Shown here: positions 18,635 to 28,003 of the stretch, piece after piece
How positions within the stretch are numbered: the stretch's first letter is position 1
How the letters are laid out: each line of letters starts with the position of its first letter
Assembly: GCA_019245755.1 (NCBI GenBank)
Contig: JAFARC010000018.1
Location: 22,926 to 86,925 of the forward strand
Direction of reading: 5' to 3'
DNA length: 64,000 bases
DNA from: Mycobacteriaceae bacterium
GTDB lineage: Bacteria; Actinomycetota; Actinomycetes; Mycobacteriales; Mycobacteriaceae
Program-made: the position numbers and the translations under genes
Notes under the pieces: generated by a model
The model's input: the letters and a program-made list of their open reading frames with translations, nothing else
Databases searched by the model: none
What the model was told of the DNA's origin: nothing

Positions 18635-19774
18635 CTACCCCGGCATCCGGCGAAGTTCGGCGGGGTCGGGCCGCAGCTGCGGTCGGCGTTCCCGGCCCAG
18701 TCGGCGGTATTGCACGGCAATCTCTAGAATCCATTCGCGGTCGGAGTAGGCCTGCGGTTGGCGCAGCCAACCCAATCCCGGAAAAGGCGTCTGCCCGTAG
18801 CCGTGAGAGCCGCTGTCGTATATCCATTGGGCGATTCTGCGGGCCTGGTCTTGCGGCGCGACGGGCGCCGCCTCAGCGGCGACGTCCGCGGTTGGATCCG
18901 ACGCCCGCGCCGCAGCGCTGGCCTCTAAAAACAGCGCGTCGGAAATTAGCGACATCCGTTCGGCCACCCGGAAAGCCAGCGGCCCCCGCGGCCGGACGCC
19001 GATACCGACCTCGGGCTGGCGGCGCACCAGCTCACGAAGGAGCGGGTCGATGGCGCGCAGCTCCCGTCGGGCGCCGAACCAATCTTCGACGGTGGGTAGC
19101 AGCGACCCCGCGGCCACCACGACCATCGCGCAGGCCAGGAGCGTGATCGCGGAGCCGACCCCGACGAACCGGGTCGTCCCAACGGCCCGCAGCAGGAAGA
19201 AACCACTGGCCAGCACGATGAGACCGATCCCCATCGTGAACAAGAAAAGAGCACGCCCGCGGCGGCTTCGGTTGGAGTACCGCACCCCCGCCCACGACAC
19301 CACACTCAACGCAAACAGCACGTACAGCAGCGGCAGCAGCCATGGCAGCGAAGTGTGCGACCGCAAATTCCGCAAAAGATACATCTGCGGCGCCATCTCG
19401 GGCTGCTGGCCGTCGGCGAAGAACAAGACCACACTGATCGCGGCGATCACCAACGCCACGCCGTAATGGGCCCAGGCCAGCCGCCGGGTCACGGCGGGCT
19501 TGCGCGCCGACGCGACGGTGAGGATCATCACGCAGCTGGCGGCGGCGCACAGCGTCAACGCGACCTGCGAGAAAGCGATCGAGATGTTGGGCCAGCGCGC
19601 CACGGTGTCGATCAGCAGGGTGAGCGGTTGCCAGTTCAGGGCAGCGACCACCGCGAGGCTTCCCAGCGCGAGCATCATGGCGGCACTGACCACGGATTGC
19701 TTGTTGACCAGTGCCCAGCCGATGCGTAGCCCGGTCGCCACCCCGAGGAGGGCGGCAATCACCCAAACGATCAA
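18635..19774 (-). CDS. Seven-TM membrane protein with C-terminal cytosolic domain, MAB_1171c/DUF6545-like
   Basis: Seven hydrophobic segments, then ELRAIDPLLRELVRRQPEVG and AFRVAERMSLISDALFLE; TTG start overlaps upstream TGA (TTGA). Confidence 0.7.
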   Translation of the reverse strand: MIVWVIAALLGVATGLRIGWALVNKQSVVSAAMMLALGSLAVVAALNWQPLTLLIDTVARWPNISIAFSQVALTLCAAASCVMILTVASARKPAVTRRLAWAHYGVALVIAAISVVLFFADGQQPEMAPQMYLLRNLRSHTSLPWLLPLLYVLFALSVVSWAGVRYSNRSRRGRALFLFTMGIGLIVLASGFFLLRAVGTTRFVGVGSAITLLACAMVVVAAGSLLPTVEDWFGARRELRAIDPLLRELVRRQPEVGIGVRPRGPLAFRVAERMSLISDALFLEASAAARASDPTADVAAEAAPVAPQDQARRIAQWIYDSGSHGYGQTPFPGLGWLRQPQAYSDREWILEIAVQYRRLGRERRPQLRPDPAELRRMPG

Positions 19775-20262
19775 CCAAACGCCTCTCCAAGGCGCACCTG
19801 AACGATCGATGAACGATCGGACGGCAGCCGGCCGAGCCGGTAACTGAGCAGCGCGGCGAAGTCCTCTGCCTCCTGCTCCGCCTCCTCACCACTTGGGCCC
19901 ATGCAGCCTGTGCGTTGGTTGAGCATGTATCCGATCAGGTCATCGCTGGCCAGTTCGGTGGTGTCCCGGGCGGCCTGGACCACTGGAATCCCTTGATGCC
20001 CGAGGACCAGGTGACCCAGTTCGTGCGCAAGCGTGCGGTCCCACGCCGGCAACCCCTTCTGGATCAGAAATACATCGTGATCGGCATACTGTCGCCACTG
20101 ACCGCACACACCGGGCGGCAGATCGGCCATTTCGATGTCGATTGGCCGACCACGGCTGTCGCTGACCGCGTCGACCAGCCGAAGGATTGACACTTCACCC
20201 CGGCGGGGAGCCAGTTCGAGCACGGCTCCTACCGCATTGGCGACCCTGCGACTGGCAGGCAT
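19771..20262 (-). CDS. ImmA/IrrE family metallo-endopeptidase
   Basis: DRTLAHELGHLVLGHQG (HExxH); start MPASRRVANAVG preceded by GGAAAGGGGG ribosome binding site. Confidence 0.82.
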   Translation of the reverse strand: MPASRRVANAVGAVLELAPRRGEVSILRLVDAVSDSRGRPIDIEMADLPPGVCGQWRQYADHDVFLIQKGLPAWDRTLAHELGHLVLGHQGIPVVQAARDTTELASDDLIGYMLNQRTGCMGPSGEEAEQEAEDFAALLSYRLGRLPSDRSSIVQVRLGEAFG

Positions 20263-20321
20263 GCGACCCCCTTTCCATTCCCTCTCCCAAGCGGTAAGGG
20301 TAGCCAACCCGGTCATGGCGA

Positions 20322-21275
20322 TTACTGAAGGAAGCGCGCTATGCCTTCGGTTCGGACCACATGACCGGCTTTGGCCTGTCGATATCCAATGAAACCCCCG
20401 CCCGCCGTCAACAGCAATATGCCGGCGACGCCGGGCACGGCGAGCGCCGCCATCTCCGCCACCCCCGCGGTCCGCAGGTATTCGCTATAGCCGGCCCGGA
20501 ATGACTCCGACAGACCGACGCTGCGGCCCACCTCGGCTGGCACCGGCTCGATCGACGACTTCAACCGTTCACTGTTCGCCGGTGACGGGTTGTTGGGTGG
20601 GGCGCCCGGCGAGCCCTGCGTCGACGGGGCGCGTGGACTGGAGCCGGCGCCGACCTCAAGGGCCGGTGGCGGCACAACCAGAGGCAGCGTCAGCACCGGC
20701 GGTTCGGTGTGGGGCACGGAAGCTTCGGCCGGTCCGGCGGTCGCACCGCCGATGTCGGGTTCGACCGGACCCGGCTGCGGCTGCAGCGGCGGCCCGGGCA
20801 CGATAACCGGCGGCGGCCGTTGGCCGCCGTGGTGCGACGGAGCACTGGAACCTCCGCTGCCGGGAGGTGGTTGGCCGAGCCCGCCTCCACCGCCGCCACC
20901 GCCGTGGTCGCACGGATCGTGCGGATCTTTGCTCCCGCCGGAGCCCTCACCAGACTGTCCGTCGGGAGGCTGACCGGGCCGGCGCTGCGGCCGGCCGTCG
21001 CCACGCCGCCACGCGCTGATGCCCTGCACGGAGCCACCCTTACTGTCACTCGCGGCGCCGCCGCTTTCGCCGCTCAACCCCGAGCGGCCGCTGTCATGCT
21101 GGCCCATGCCACCAGGATCGGCGACAGCGATCACGACGCTGCGACCGGCCGCCAGCATGCCGCCGGCGATGACGCAGGCGGCCGCCGCGTACTGCAGCCC
21201 CGACCGTTCCACAGTCTCCCTCACCCGCACCTCCGAGGCCTTGCTCGTCGTCGAGATGCTGCGTGATTGTCGCAT
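20322..21275 (-). CDS. Secreted/membrane-anchored Gly/Pro-rich mycobacterial protein
   Basis: N-terminal hydrophobic helix, low-complexity G/P/S core, C-terminal TM ALAVPGVAGILLLTAGGGFIGYRQAKAGHVVRTEGIARFLQ; start uncertain. Confidence 0.62.
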   Translation of the reverse strand: MRQSRSISTTSKASEVRVRETVERSGLQYAAAACVIAGGMLAAGRSVVIAVADPGGMGQHDSGRSGLSGESGGAASDSKGGSVQGISAWRRGDGRPQRRPGQPPDGQSGEGSGGSKDPHDPCDHGGGGGGGGLGQPPPGSGGSSAPSHHGGQRPPPVIVPGPPLQPQPGPVEPDIGGATAGPAEASVPHTEPPVLTLPLVVPPPALEVGAGSSPRAPSTQGSPGAPPNNPSPANSERLKSSIEPVPAEVGRSVGLSESFRAGYSEYLRTAGVAEMAALAVPGVAGILLLTAGGGFIGYRQAKAGHVVRTEGIARFLQ

Positions 21276-21388
21276 ATCCGATGCCCCACTCTGCCCGCAT
21301 CGGCCGAACGCAGTGGGGTTTGCCGGTGGGCGTTAGGGTTGACCCACAACCGCCGTGCGCCGATGAAACGACCGGGAGGCAAGCCGGG

Positions 21389-22042
21389 ATGGGCCCGTTC
21401 AACAAGAAGAGCCGAGCGACCCGGCGAGCGCAGGCACGTGCGCTCAAGCGGCGCGCCAAGCTCGACGCCAAATATGCGGCCCGCAACGAGCGGCGACGCA
21501 TGCGCTCCGCCGAGCGGTCCGCGCAGAGGGCGCTCAAGGCCCAGCTGAAGGCCCAACGTGACAGCGACAAGGCGGCAGTGCAGGCCGCCGAGGCCCAGCT
21601 GAAGGCGGCCAGGGAAGGCAGATTGCTGTCTCCGACCCGGATTAGACGGATGCTGACGGTGTCGCGATTGCTCGCCCCAATCGTCGTGCCACTGGTGTAT
21701 CGCGCCTCCATCGCTGCCCGCGGGTGGCTCGACGAACGCCGCGCGGACCGGTTGGGGGTACCGGTGAGCGAAGTTGGGCGCTTCTCCGGACACGGGTCAC
21801 GACTGTCGGCGCGCATCGCCGGAGCCGAGCAGTCGCTGCGTCTTGTTCGCGACAAGAACCCAAAAGACGCTGAGACCAAGCAGTTCGCCGCCGCGGTCGG
21901 CGAGAAACTCGCCGACCTGTCGGCCGCGGTGGCCGCCGCCGAAAACATGCCCGCCGCCCGGCGTCGCGCCGCGCACGACGCAATAGCTGAGCAACTCGAC
22001 GGCATCGACGCTGACCTGATGGCTCGCCTCGGATTGAGCTGA
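21389..22042 (+). CDS. DUF6474-type conserved protein (Rv3850-like)
   Basis: MGPFNKKSRATRRAQARALKRRAKLDAKYAARNERRR; coiled basic N-terminus. Confidence 0.75.
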   Translation: MGPFNKKSRATRRAQARALKRRAKLDAKYAARNERRRMRSAERSAQRALKAQLKAQRDSDKAAVQAAEAQLKAAREGRLLSPTRIRRMLTVSRLLAPIVVPLVYRASIAARGWLDERRADRLGVPVSEVGRFSGHGSRLSARIAGAEQSLRLVRDKNPKDAETKQFAAAVGEKLADLSAAVAAAENMPAARRRAAHDAIAEQLDGIDADLMARLGLS

Positions 22043-22046
22043 GACG

Positions 22047-22574
22047 ATGATGCCCCGGCCAACCGATCCCGCCGCGCGTTGGCGCGGCGCTGCGGCGGCC
22101 CTGCTGACCGGGGCATTGGCCGTGGGTGCGCACGGTGTCGCCGGCGGCGCGCCGGAAGGCGCGGGCGTCGCGCTGCTCGGGGTGCTCGCAGGCACGGTGG
22201 GCGCCGTGACTGCCACCTCGCGGCGCCCACCCGGCCGGGTGACACTGCTGGCGATCCTGGCGCTCGGACAGGTCATCGGCCACCTTGTGCTGACCGCTGG
22301 CTGTCAGCACCACGCCACGCCGTCCGGTCTGCCCACGGCGCCGATGATCGCCGCTCATGGCCTCGCGGTCATGGCCGGGGCGGCGTTGATCGCCGGCGCC
22401 GACCGGCTGTTTCGGGCGTTGTCCACCGCGGTACGGGCAGTCGGGGGGCTGTCGGAGCCTCTCGCGGCCACCGCGACCGCTCCTGTCGTCGCCGGCGATC
22501 AGCCACCGCAGTCGATGCTGTTGCTGGCGGCGTCGGTGTCGCACCGGGGGCCGCCGGTCTTCCTGCCCCGCTGA
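22047..22574 (+). CDS. Membrane protein (Rv3851-like)
   Basis: Four hydrophobic segments; 4 bp after upstream stop. Confidence 0.65.
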   Translation: MMPRPTDPAARWRGAAAALLTGALAVGAHGVAGGAPEGAGVALLGVLAGTVGAVTATSRRPPGRVTLLAILALGQVIGHLVLTAGCQHHATPSGLPTAPMIAAHGLAVMAGAALIAGADRLFRALSTAVRAVGGLSEPLAATATAPVVAGDQPPQSMLLLAASVSHRGPPVFLPR

Positions 22575-22608
22575 CCACAACGTCCCGACGACAGAAAGCC
22601 ACCATCAC

Positions 22609-23250
22609 ATGACCCGCAGTATGCGGGCGTTTTCGCGCGCCCTGAGTACCACCGCGGCCACCGCCGCAGCCTTTTCCATCGCCCTGTTCGCCGGCGCCGC
22701 GCCGGCCTGGGCCCATGTCCATGTCGACGCCGATCACGCCCAGCGCGGTGCCGAGACGGTGCTGACGTTCGAGGTGCCCAACGAGTCTGACACCGGCGCT
22801 TTGACCACCCAGCTGAGCGTCGAGTTGCCGAACCCGACCTCGGCGCAAGCTGAAGTCACGCCCGGGTGGACCGCCCGCCTGGACCGTGATGTCAGCGCCG
22901 GCACCGTACGATCGGTGACCTGGACCGCCGCACCCGGGGCCGGCATCTCCCCCGATCAGTTCGCGCTGTTTCGGATCAGCGCCACGCTGCCGAACAGCGC
23001 CACGGCGAGTTACCCGGCGACACAAACATACTCCGACGGCACGGTCGTGAAATGGGACCAGCCACCGCTGCCGAGCGGCGGCGAGCCCGACCATCCGGTG
23101 CCGACGCTGACACTGTCGGCCGAGCCGCAGGCGCAGCAGCCGGCGCCCCGCACCGCAGACCACACCGCCCTGTGGGTCGCCATCGTCGGTGTGGTCATCG
23201 GCGTGGCGGGCGTGGTGCTCGGCCTGCTGAACTGGCGTCGACGGGTGTGA
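22609..23250 (+). CDS. YcnI family (DUF1775) periplasmic copper-binding protein
   Basis: Signal peptide ending AWA|HVHVDADHAQRGAETVLTFEVPNES; VVKWDQPP; C-terminal TM. Confidence 0.87.
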   Translation: MTRSMRAFSRALSTTAATAAAFSIALFAGAAPAWAHVHVDADHAQRGAETVLTFEVPNESDTGALTTQLSVELPNPTSAQAEVTPGWTARLDRDVSAGTVRSVTWTAAPGAGISPDQFALFRISATLPNSATASYPATQTYSDGTVVKWDQPPLPSGGEPDHPVPTLTLSAEPQAQQPAPRTADHTALWVAIVGVVIGVAGVVLGLLNWRRRV

Positions 23251-23762
23251 TGAGAGCGACGGCGGCGGCGGTGCTCGTCGCGGTGCTGACGATCATTGCG
23301 CTGGCGGCTGCGCCTGCGGCGTCGGCACATGCGACCCGCATCGCCGTCGACCCGGCCCAGAACGCGTCGCTGACCACCGGGCCCGCGCAGGTCAGCGCCA
23401 CGTTCAACGAACCGCTGCAGACCACCTTCGCGGCGATGACGGTGGTTGGCCCGGACGGCAACCTTTGGTCCACCGGGGACCCTCGGATCCAGGGGGCCAT
23501 CGTCAGCGTCGCGCTACGCCCGCTCGGACCGGTCGGTGTCTATACCGTCAACTACCGGGTCACCTCGGCCGACGGCCACGTGGTCGGCGGCTCATGGTCG
23601 TTTCGGCTGACCGCGCCGGGCACCGGCACACCGGGGCCGGCGGCATCGAGGCCGTCGGCGCCCGGCGGGCTCCCGGTCTGGCCGTTCATCGTGGCCGGCG
23701 TCGTGATTGTGGTCGGCGCCGCATGGTGGGTCGTGCGGCGGCAACCGAAACGCCGGGGATGA
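23250..23762 (+). CDS. CopC family copper resistance protein
   Basis: ASAHATRIAVDPAQNASL...YRVTSADGHVVGGSWSFRL; C-terminal TM; TGATG overlap. Confidence 0.88.
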   Translation: MRATAAAVLVAVLTIIALAAAPAASAHATRIAVDPAQNASLTTGPAQVSATFNEPLQTTFAAMTVVGPDGNLWSTGDPRIQGAIVSVALRPLGPVGVYTVNYRVTSADGHVVGGSWSFRLTAPGTGTPGPAASRPSAPGGLPVWPFIVAGVVIVVGAAWWVVRRQPKRRG

Positions 23763-24682
23763 GAACGGGATCGGTGCTCGCCGGCGCCCTGGCGATCATT
23801 GTGGTGTCGTGGCTGGCCGCGTTGGCGCTGGCCTACCGGTCGGGTGCTGCGGTCCCCACGCTGATCCGGGCGCTCGCCGACTGTGCCGCGGTGGCGACGT
23901 TCGGATTCGCGATCGTCCCGTCGCTCGACGACGGCCGTCGCCGCGCTGAGCTCGCCGACCGTGCGGCCGGACCGCTCACCGCGGCCGGCGCTGCCTGGCT
24001 GGTCGCGGAGGTCGGCCGTCAACTGGTCGCCGCCGCGCAGGCGACGGCATTGCCGATCACCCACCTGCCGTTGCGGATCGTGTCCGAGTTTTCGCTGCGC
24101 ACCACGCCCGGTCGTTCCGGCCTGGTGAGCATCGGCGCGGCGGCGGTGGTCTGTGTCGTGACGCTTACTGGCCGCCGGTCAGCACCGCTGCCAGCTGTCG
24201 TCGCCGGCGCCGCTGCGATCGGCATCGCCGCGCGTGCGGTGAGCGGGCACCTGTCGGGTAGCGCGGTGGGCGCCGTTGCGGTGGCGGCGCACGCGCTGGC
24301 AGCGGCCGCCTGGTGCGGCGGTCTCGCCGCGCTGCTGGTGACCGTTCGGCACCGCGGCCGATGGGCACGCGTGCTGCCGCCGTTCTCCCGACTCGCGCTG
24401 ATCTGCGTCGTGGTATTGCTGGCCAGCGGCGCCGTCGGCGCTGTGGTGGTGCTCGATTCGCCGTCGCAATTGTGGGCCACCGGCTACGGCCGTGTGCTGT
24501 CGGCCAAGGTTGGGCTCGCGGCGGGGCTGTTGGTGCTGGCCTGGTTCAACCGCAGCGGATGGCTGCCGGCCGCGCGCTCTCACCGGGCAAGTGCCGAAAT
24601 GTCGGTGAACCGGTCCGCCACCGAGGTGGCCGTCATGGTCGTCGCGCTGACGATGGCCGCCGCACTGGTCGTCACGGGCTGA
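23759..24682 (+). CDS. CopD family copper transport membrane protein
   Basis: ATGA overlap with copC; 8 or so TM segments, GLVSIGAAAVVCV, SAKVGLAAGLLVLAWFNR. Confidence 0.83.
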   Translation: MRTGSVLAGALAIIVVSWLAALALAYRSGAAVPTLIRALADCAAVATFGFAIVPSLDDGRRRAELADRAAGPLTAAGAAWLVAEVGRQLVAAAQATALPITHLPLRIVSEFSLRTTPGRSGLVSIGAAAVVCVVTLTGRRSAPLPAVVAGAAAIGIAARAVSGHLSGSAVGAVAVAAHALAAAAWCGGLAALLVTVRHRGRWARVLPPFSRLALICVVVLLASGAVGAVVVLDSPSQLWATGYGRVLSAKVGLAAGLLVLAWFNRSGWLPAARSHRASAEMSVNRSATEVAVMVVALTMAAALVVTG

Positions 24683-24737
24683 CAAGCGCGGCTGGCATGA
24701 TGGGCACCACGGCGAGACACTGCGAAGGAGCAGCCAC

Positions 24738-25253
24738 ATGGCAGACGAGCAGGATCGACCCGAGCAGCCGCGCGAACCTACCGCGCCGGCTGCCGACCCG
24801 CCCGCACCGGACGACACACCTCCGGCCGACAAAGCGGCGAAAGCCGCCAAGAAAGCCCCAGTCAAGGCCGCGAAAAAGGGCCCGGTTAAGAAAGCCCAAC
24901 CCGAGAAGGCTCCGGCCAAGGCCGCGAAAAAGGCCCCACCTAAGAAGGCGCCCCCCAAGCCAGACACCCCGCCCCCGCCGATCGCCGCAGAGCGGCCGGC
25001 CAGCCCACGCCCCGAGCCGCAACCCGCCGCCGCGAACCTGGCCGACACCAACGGAGAAGCTCAGCGCGTGGCCGCCGCGAACGAGGCCGCCGCACAGGCT
25101 AAGTGGAGCGTTCAGTCGGCGCCCGACAGCCTCACCGGTCCCGTGCCGCTGTCGTCGGGCATCGCCGCGGCCCGGCTGCCGGCGGCGGTCGCGATCGCGA
25201 TCGCCCTGTTGGCCATCCTGATGATCCGGCGGTTGCGCGCCGTCAAGGACTGA
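24738..25253 (+). CDS. hns: Hns-like nucleoid-associated protein with KAAKKAP repeats and C-terminal TM (Rv3852-like)
   Basis: [44 protein letters not shown]-terminal [21 protein letters not shown]. Confidence 0.87.
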   Translation: MADEQDRPEQPREPTAPAADPPAPDDTPPADKAAKAAKKAPVKAAKKGPVKKAQPEKAPAKAAKKAPPKKAPPKPDTPPPPIAAERPASPRPEPQPAAANLADTNGEAQRVAAANEAAAQAKWSVQSAPDSLTGPVPLSSGIAAARLPAAVAIAIALLAILMIRRLRAVKD

Positions 25254-25297
25254 CCCTCAACCGCTCCGGACCTCAGCGTGGCCGCATACTCGGCCGC

Positions 25298-25786
25298 GTG
25301 ACCAGACCTGTGCAGCCCCGCGCCACCGCTGACCTCGTCGACGACCTCGGCGGCAACGCCCGCAGTTGCGACACCCAATTCCGCCAGTTCGGGGGACGTG
25401 CGATGTTCGCCGGACCCATCAGCACCGTGCGCTGCTTCCAGGACAACGCGCTGCTGAAATCGGTGCTCTCCGAGCCCGGTGACGGTGGCGTGCTGGTGAT
25501 CGACGGCGGGGGTTCGTTGCATACCGCGCTGGTCGGCGATGTTATCGCGGGCCTGGGCCGCAGCAACGGCTGGGCCGGGATCATCGTCAACGGCGCGGTC
25601 CGTGACGCGGCGGCGCTGCGTACCATCGACATCGGTATCAAGGCGCTCGGCACCAACCCGCGCAAGAGCGGCAAGACCGGCAACGGTGCGCGCGACGTCG
25701 TGGTGGAATTCGGCGGTGTCCGCTTCGGTCCGGGCGAACTCGCCTACAGCGACGACGACGGCATCGTGGTCGTCATGCCGCGCTGA
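25298..25786 (+). CDS. rraA: Regulator of ribonuclease activity A-like protein (RraA/MenG, Rv3853-like)
   Basis: [59 protein letters not shown]. Confidence 0.92.
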   Translation: MTRPVQPRATADLVDDLGGNARSCDTQFRQFGGRAMFAGPISTVRCFQDNALLKSVLSEPGDGGVLVIDGGGSLHTALVGDVIAGLGRSNGWAGIIVNGAVRDAAALRTIDIGIKALGTNPRKSGKTGNGARDVVVEFGGVRFGPGELAYSDDDGIVVVMPR

Positions 25787-27248
25787 CGGCGGCTGCCGTG
25801 TGCCGCGAAAACTCCAGTCCCGCGTCGGCGACCTTGCCGTGCCGGATAAGGCGCAGATCCAGCAGGTAGTTCATGTCCAGCCGCCACGGCTTGACGGAAC
25901 CCTGTTTGGGCAGTCGGTCCAGTGCGCGCAGCACGTACCCCGGAGTGAATTCCATGAACGGGCGCTCCTCCACCGCGTCACCCGGGTGGTGGGCGACCAC
26001 GGTGTCGTAGCCGCGGGCGTCCATGTGGTTGATGAGCCGGCAGGCGAACTCGGAGACGAGGTCGGCTTTCAAGGTCCACGACGCGTTGGTGTAGCCGATC
26101 GTATAAACGAGGTTCGGTAACCCGGACAGCATCATGCCCTTGTAGGCCATCGACCGGGTCAGGTCCACGGGCGAGCCGTCGATGCTCATCGTCGCGCCGC
26201 CGAACAGCTGAAGGTTCAAACCGGTGGCCGTGATAACGATGTCGGCGGTCAGCTCCGGGCCGGATGCGAGCTTGATACCGGTCGGGGTGAACCGATCGAT
26301 GCTGTCGGTGATCATCTCGGTGCGGCCGTGGCGGATGGCGCGGAATAAATCGCCCCTGGGAACCACGCAGAGCCGCTGGTCCCACGGGTTGTAGCGGGGA
26401 CCGAAGTGCTTCTCGACATCGTAGCCCTCGGGCAACTGTCGCCTCACCCCTGCCATCAACAGCTTGCGCAGTTGCCCCGGCCAGCGCTGGCAGGCCCGAT
26501 ACAGCGCCCATTGCCTGAGCACGTTCTTCCACCGGGTCAGCGCGTAGACGGCGTGCGGGGTAAGCAGGTTGTCCAGCCTCGCGGCGAGGGCGTCCTCGTC
26601 CGGCTGCGAAACGATGTAGGACGGGGAGCGCTGCAGGATCGTGACATGGCCGGCGCCGGATTCGGCCAGGCTGGGGGCCAGGGTCACCGCTGTCGCGCCG
26701 CTGCCGACGACGACGATGTTCTTGCCCTGATAGTCGAGGTCTTCGGGCCAGTGCTGCGGGTGGACGATCGTGCCGGTGAAGTCGTCCTGACCGGGGAACT
26801 CCGGTGCGTAGCCCTGGTCGTAGTCGTAGTAGCCGCTGCACATGAGCAGGAAGGCGCACGTCATTTCGCGTTGTTGACCGCCGTGGTCGATCCGCACCGT
26901 CCAGCGGCCATCGTCGGTGGACCAGTTGGCGGCCAGCATCTTGTGCCCGAACCGGACGTGGTTGTCGATGCCGTACCTGGCCGCGGTCTCGCCCACGTAG
27001 CTCAGGATCGACCGCCCGTCGGCGATCGACTTGGTGCCGGTCCACGGCCGGAAGCGGAAGCCCAGGGTGTACATGTCCGAGTCGGACCGAATGCCCGGGT
27101 ACTTGAACAGATCCCAGGTGCCGCCCAGATTCTCGCGCGCTTCCAGGATGGCGTAGCTCTTCGCCGGGCACCGGTCCTGCAGGTGCCACGCGGCGCTGAT
27201 GCCGGAGATACCGGCGCCGACGATCACGACATCGAGGTGTTCGGTCAT
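25773..27248 (-). CDS. ethA: FAD-dependent Baeyer-Villiger monooxygenase EthA
   Basis: [36 protein letters not shown]...[28 protein letters not shown]. Confidence 0.95.
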   Translation of the reverse strand: MTEHLDVVIVGAGISGISAAWHLQDRCPAKSYAILEARENLGGTWDLFKYPGIRSDSDMYTLGFRFRPWTGTKSIADGRSILSYVGETAARYGIDNHVRFGHKMLAANWSTDDGRWTVRIDHGGQQREMTCAFLLMCSGYYDYDQGYAPEFPGQDDFTGTIVHPQHWPEDLDYQGKNIVVVGSGATAVTLAPSLAESGAGHVTILQRSPSYIVSQPDEDALAARLDNLLTPHAVYALTRWKNVLRQWALYRACQRWPGQLRKLLMAGVRRQLPEGYDVEKHFGPRYNPWDQRLCVVPRGDLFRAIRHGRTEMITDSIDRFTPTGIKLASGPELTADIVITATGLNLQLFGGATMSIDGSPVDLTRSMAYKGMMLSGLPNLVYTIGYTNASWTLKADLVSEFACRLINHMDARGYDTVVAHHPGDAVEERPFMEFTPGYVLRALDRLPKQGSVKPWRLDMNYLLDLRLIRHGKVADAGLEFSRHTAAAVSAA

Positions 27249-27289
27249 AGACCAACGGTATCAACACCGCGTCGAGTGAGTCAACGCGA

Positions 27290-27306
27290 TGTCGACAACC
27301 TCGACA
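27290..27306. promoter_or_regulatory. Putative EthR operator
   Basis: Perfect inverted repeat TGTCGA-N5-TCGACA in the divergent ethA-ethR intergenic region. Confidence 0.75.
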
Positions 27307-27323
27307 TACAGTAAACTGAACGC

Positions 27324-27974
27324 ATGCCGACGTCCCCGCTCCCGACTCACACCCACCCGTCCCGAGGTCGGCGGTCGTCGCGGCCGTCGGGCGACGACCG
27401 TGAACTGGCCATCCTGCGGACGGCCGAGCGGCTGATGGGTGAGCGGCCGGTGGCAGCCATCTCCGTGGACGATCTCGCGAAGGGTGCCGGCATCTCCCGC
27501 CCGACGTTCTACTTCTACTTCCAGTCCAAGGACGCAGTGCTGCTCACCCTGTTGGACCGTGTCGCACAGGAGGCCGACGCGACGATCGAAGGGCTCAACG
27601 AGATACTGCCTACCGACCCCGCGCGGGTCTGGCGCGCCACCATCAACGGCTTTTTCGAAGCGTTCGGCTCCCATCGGTGGATCGCGCGGAATGCGGCCGC
27701 TGTCCTGGCCACCCACGGCGAGATCCGCGAGGTATGGCTGACATTGATGCAGAAGTGGATCGACCAGACGGCCTCCCTGATCACCTCCGAGCGCGAGCGC
27801 GGCGCTGCGCCTGAAACGATCCCGGCTGAGGACCTGGCCATCTCGCTGAACTTGATGAACGAGCGCGCGATGCTCGCCGCATTCGCCGCCGAGCAGCCGG
27901 CGGTGGCCTACGAACACGTCGTCGACACGCTCACACATATCTGGTTGACGAGCATCTACGGCACCGCTTCCTGA
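27324..27974 (+). CDS. ethR: TetR/AcrR family repressor EthR
   Basis: RGRRSSRPSGDDRELAILRTAERL...ISVDDLAKGAGISRPTFYFYFQSKDAVLLTLLDRV. Confidence 0.95.
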   Translation: MPTSPLPTHTHPSRGRRSSRPSGDDRELAILRTAERLMGERPVAAISVDDLAKGAGISRPTFYFYFQSKDAVLLTLLDRVAQEADATIEGLNEILPTDPARVWRATINGFFEAFGSHRWIARNAAAVLATHGEIREVWLTLMQKWIDQTASLITSERERGAAPETIPAEDLAISLNLMNERAMLAAFAAEQPAVAYEHVVDTLTHIWLTSIYGTAS

Positions 27975-28003
27975 CTGTCGGCCCGTCGTGCGAACATGTG
28001 TTC

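Noticed and set aside
25978-27267. 429-aa minus-strand ORF overlapping ethA
   Set aside because: Alternate frame of ethA with Arg/Pro/His-rich composition; ethA frame is unambiguous.
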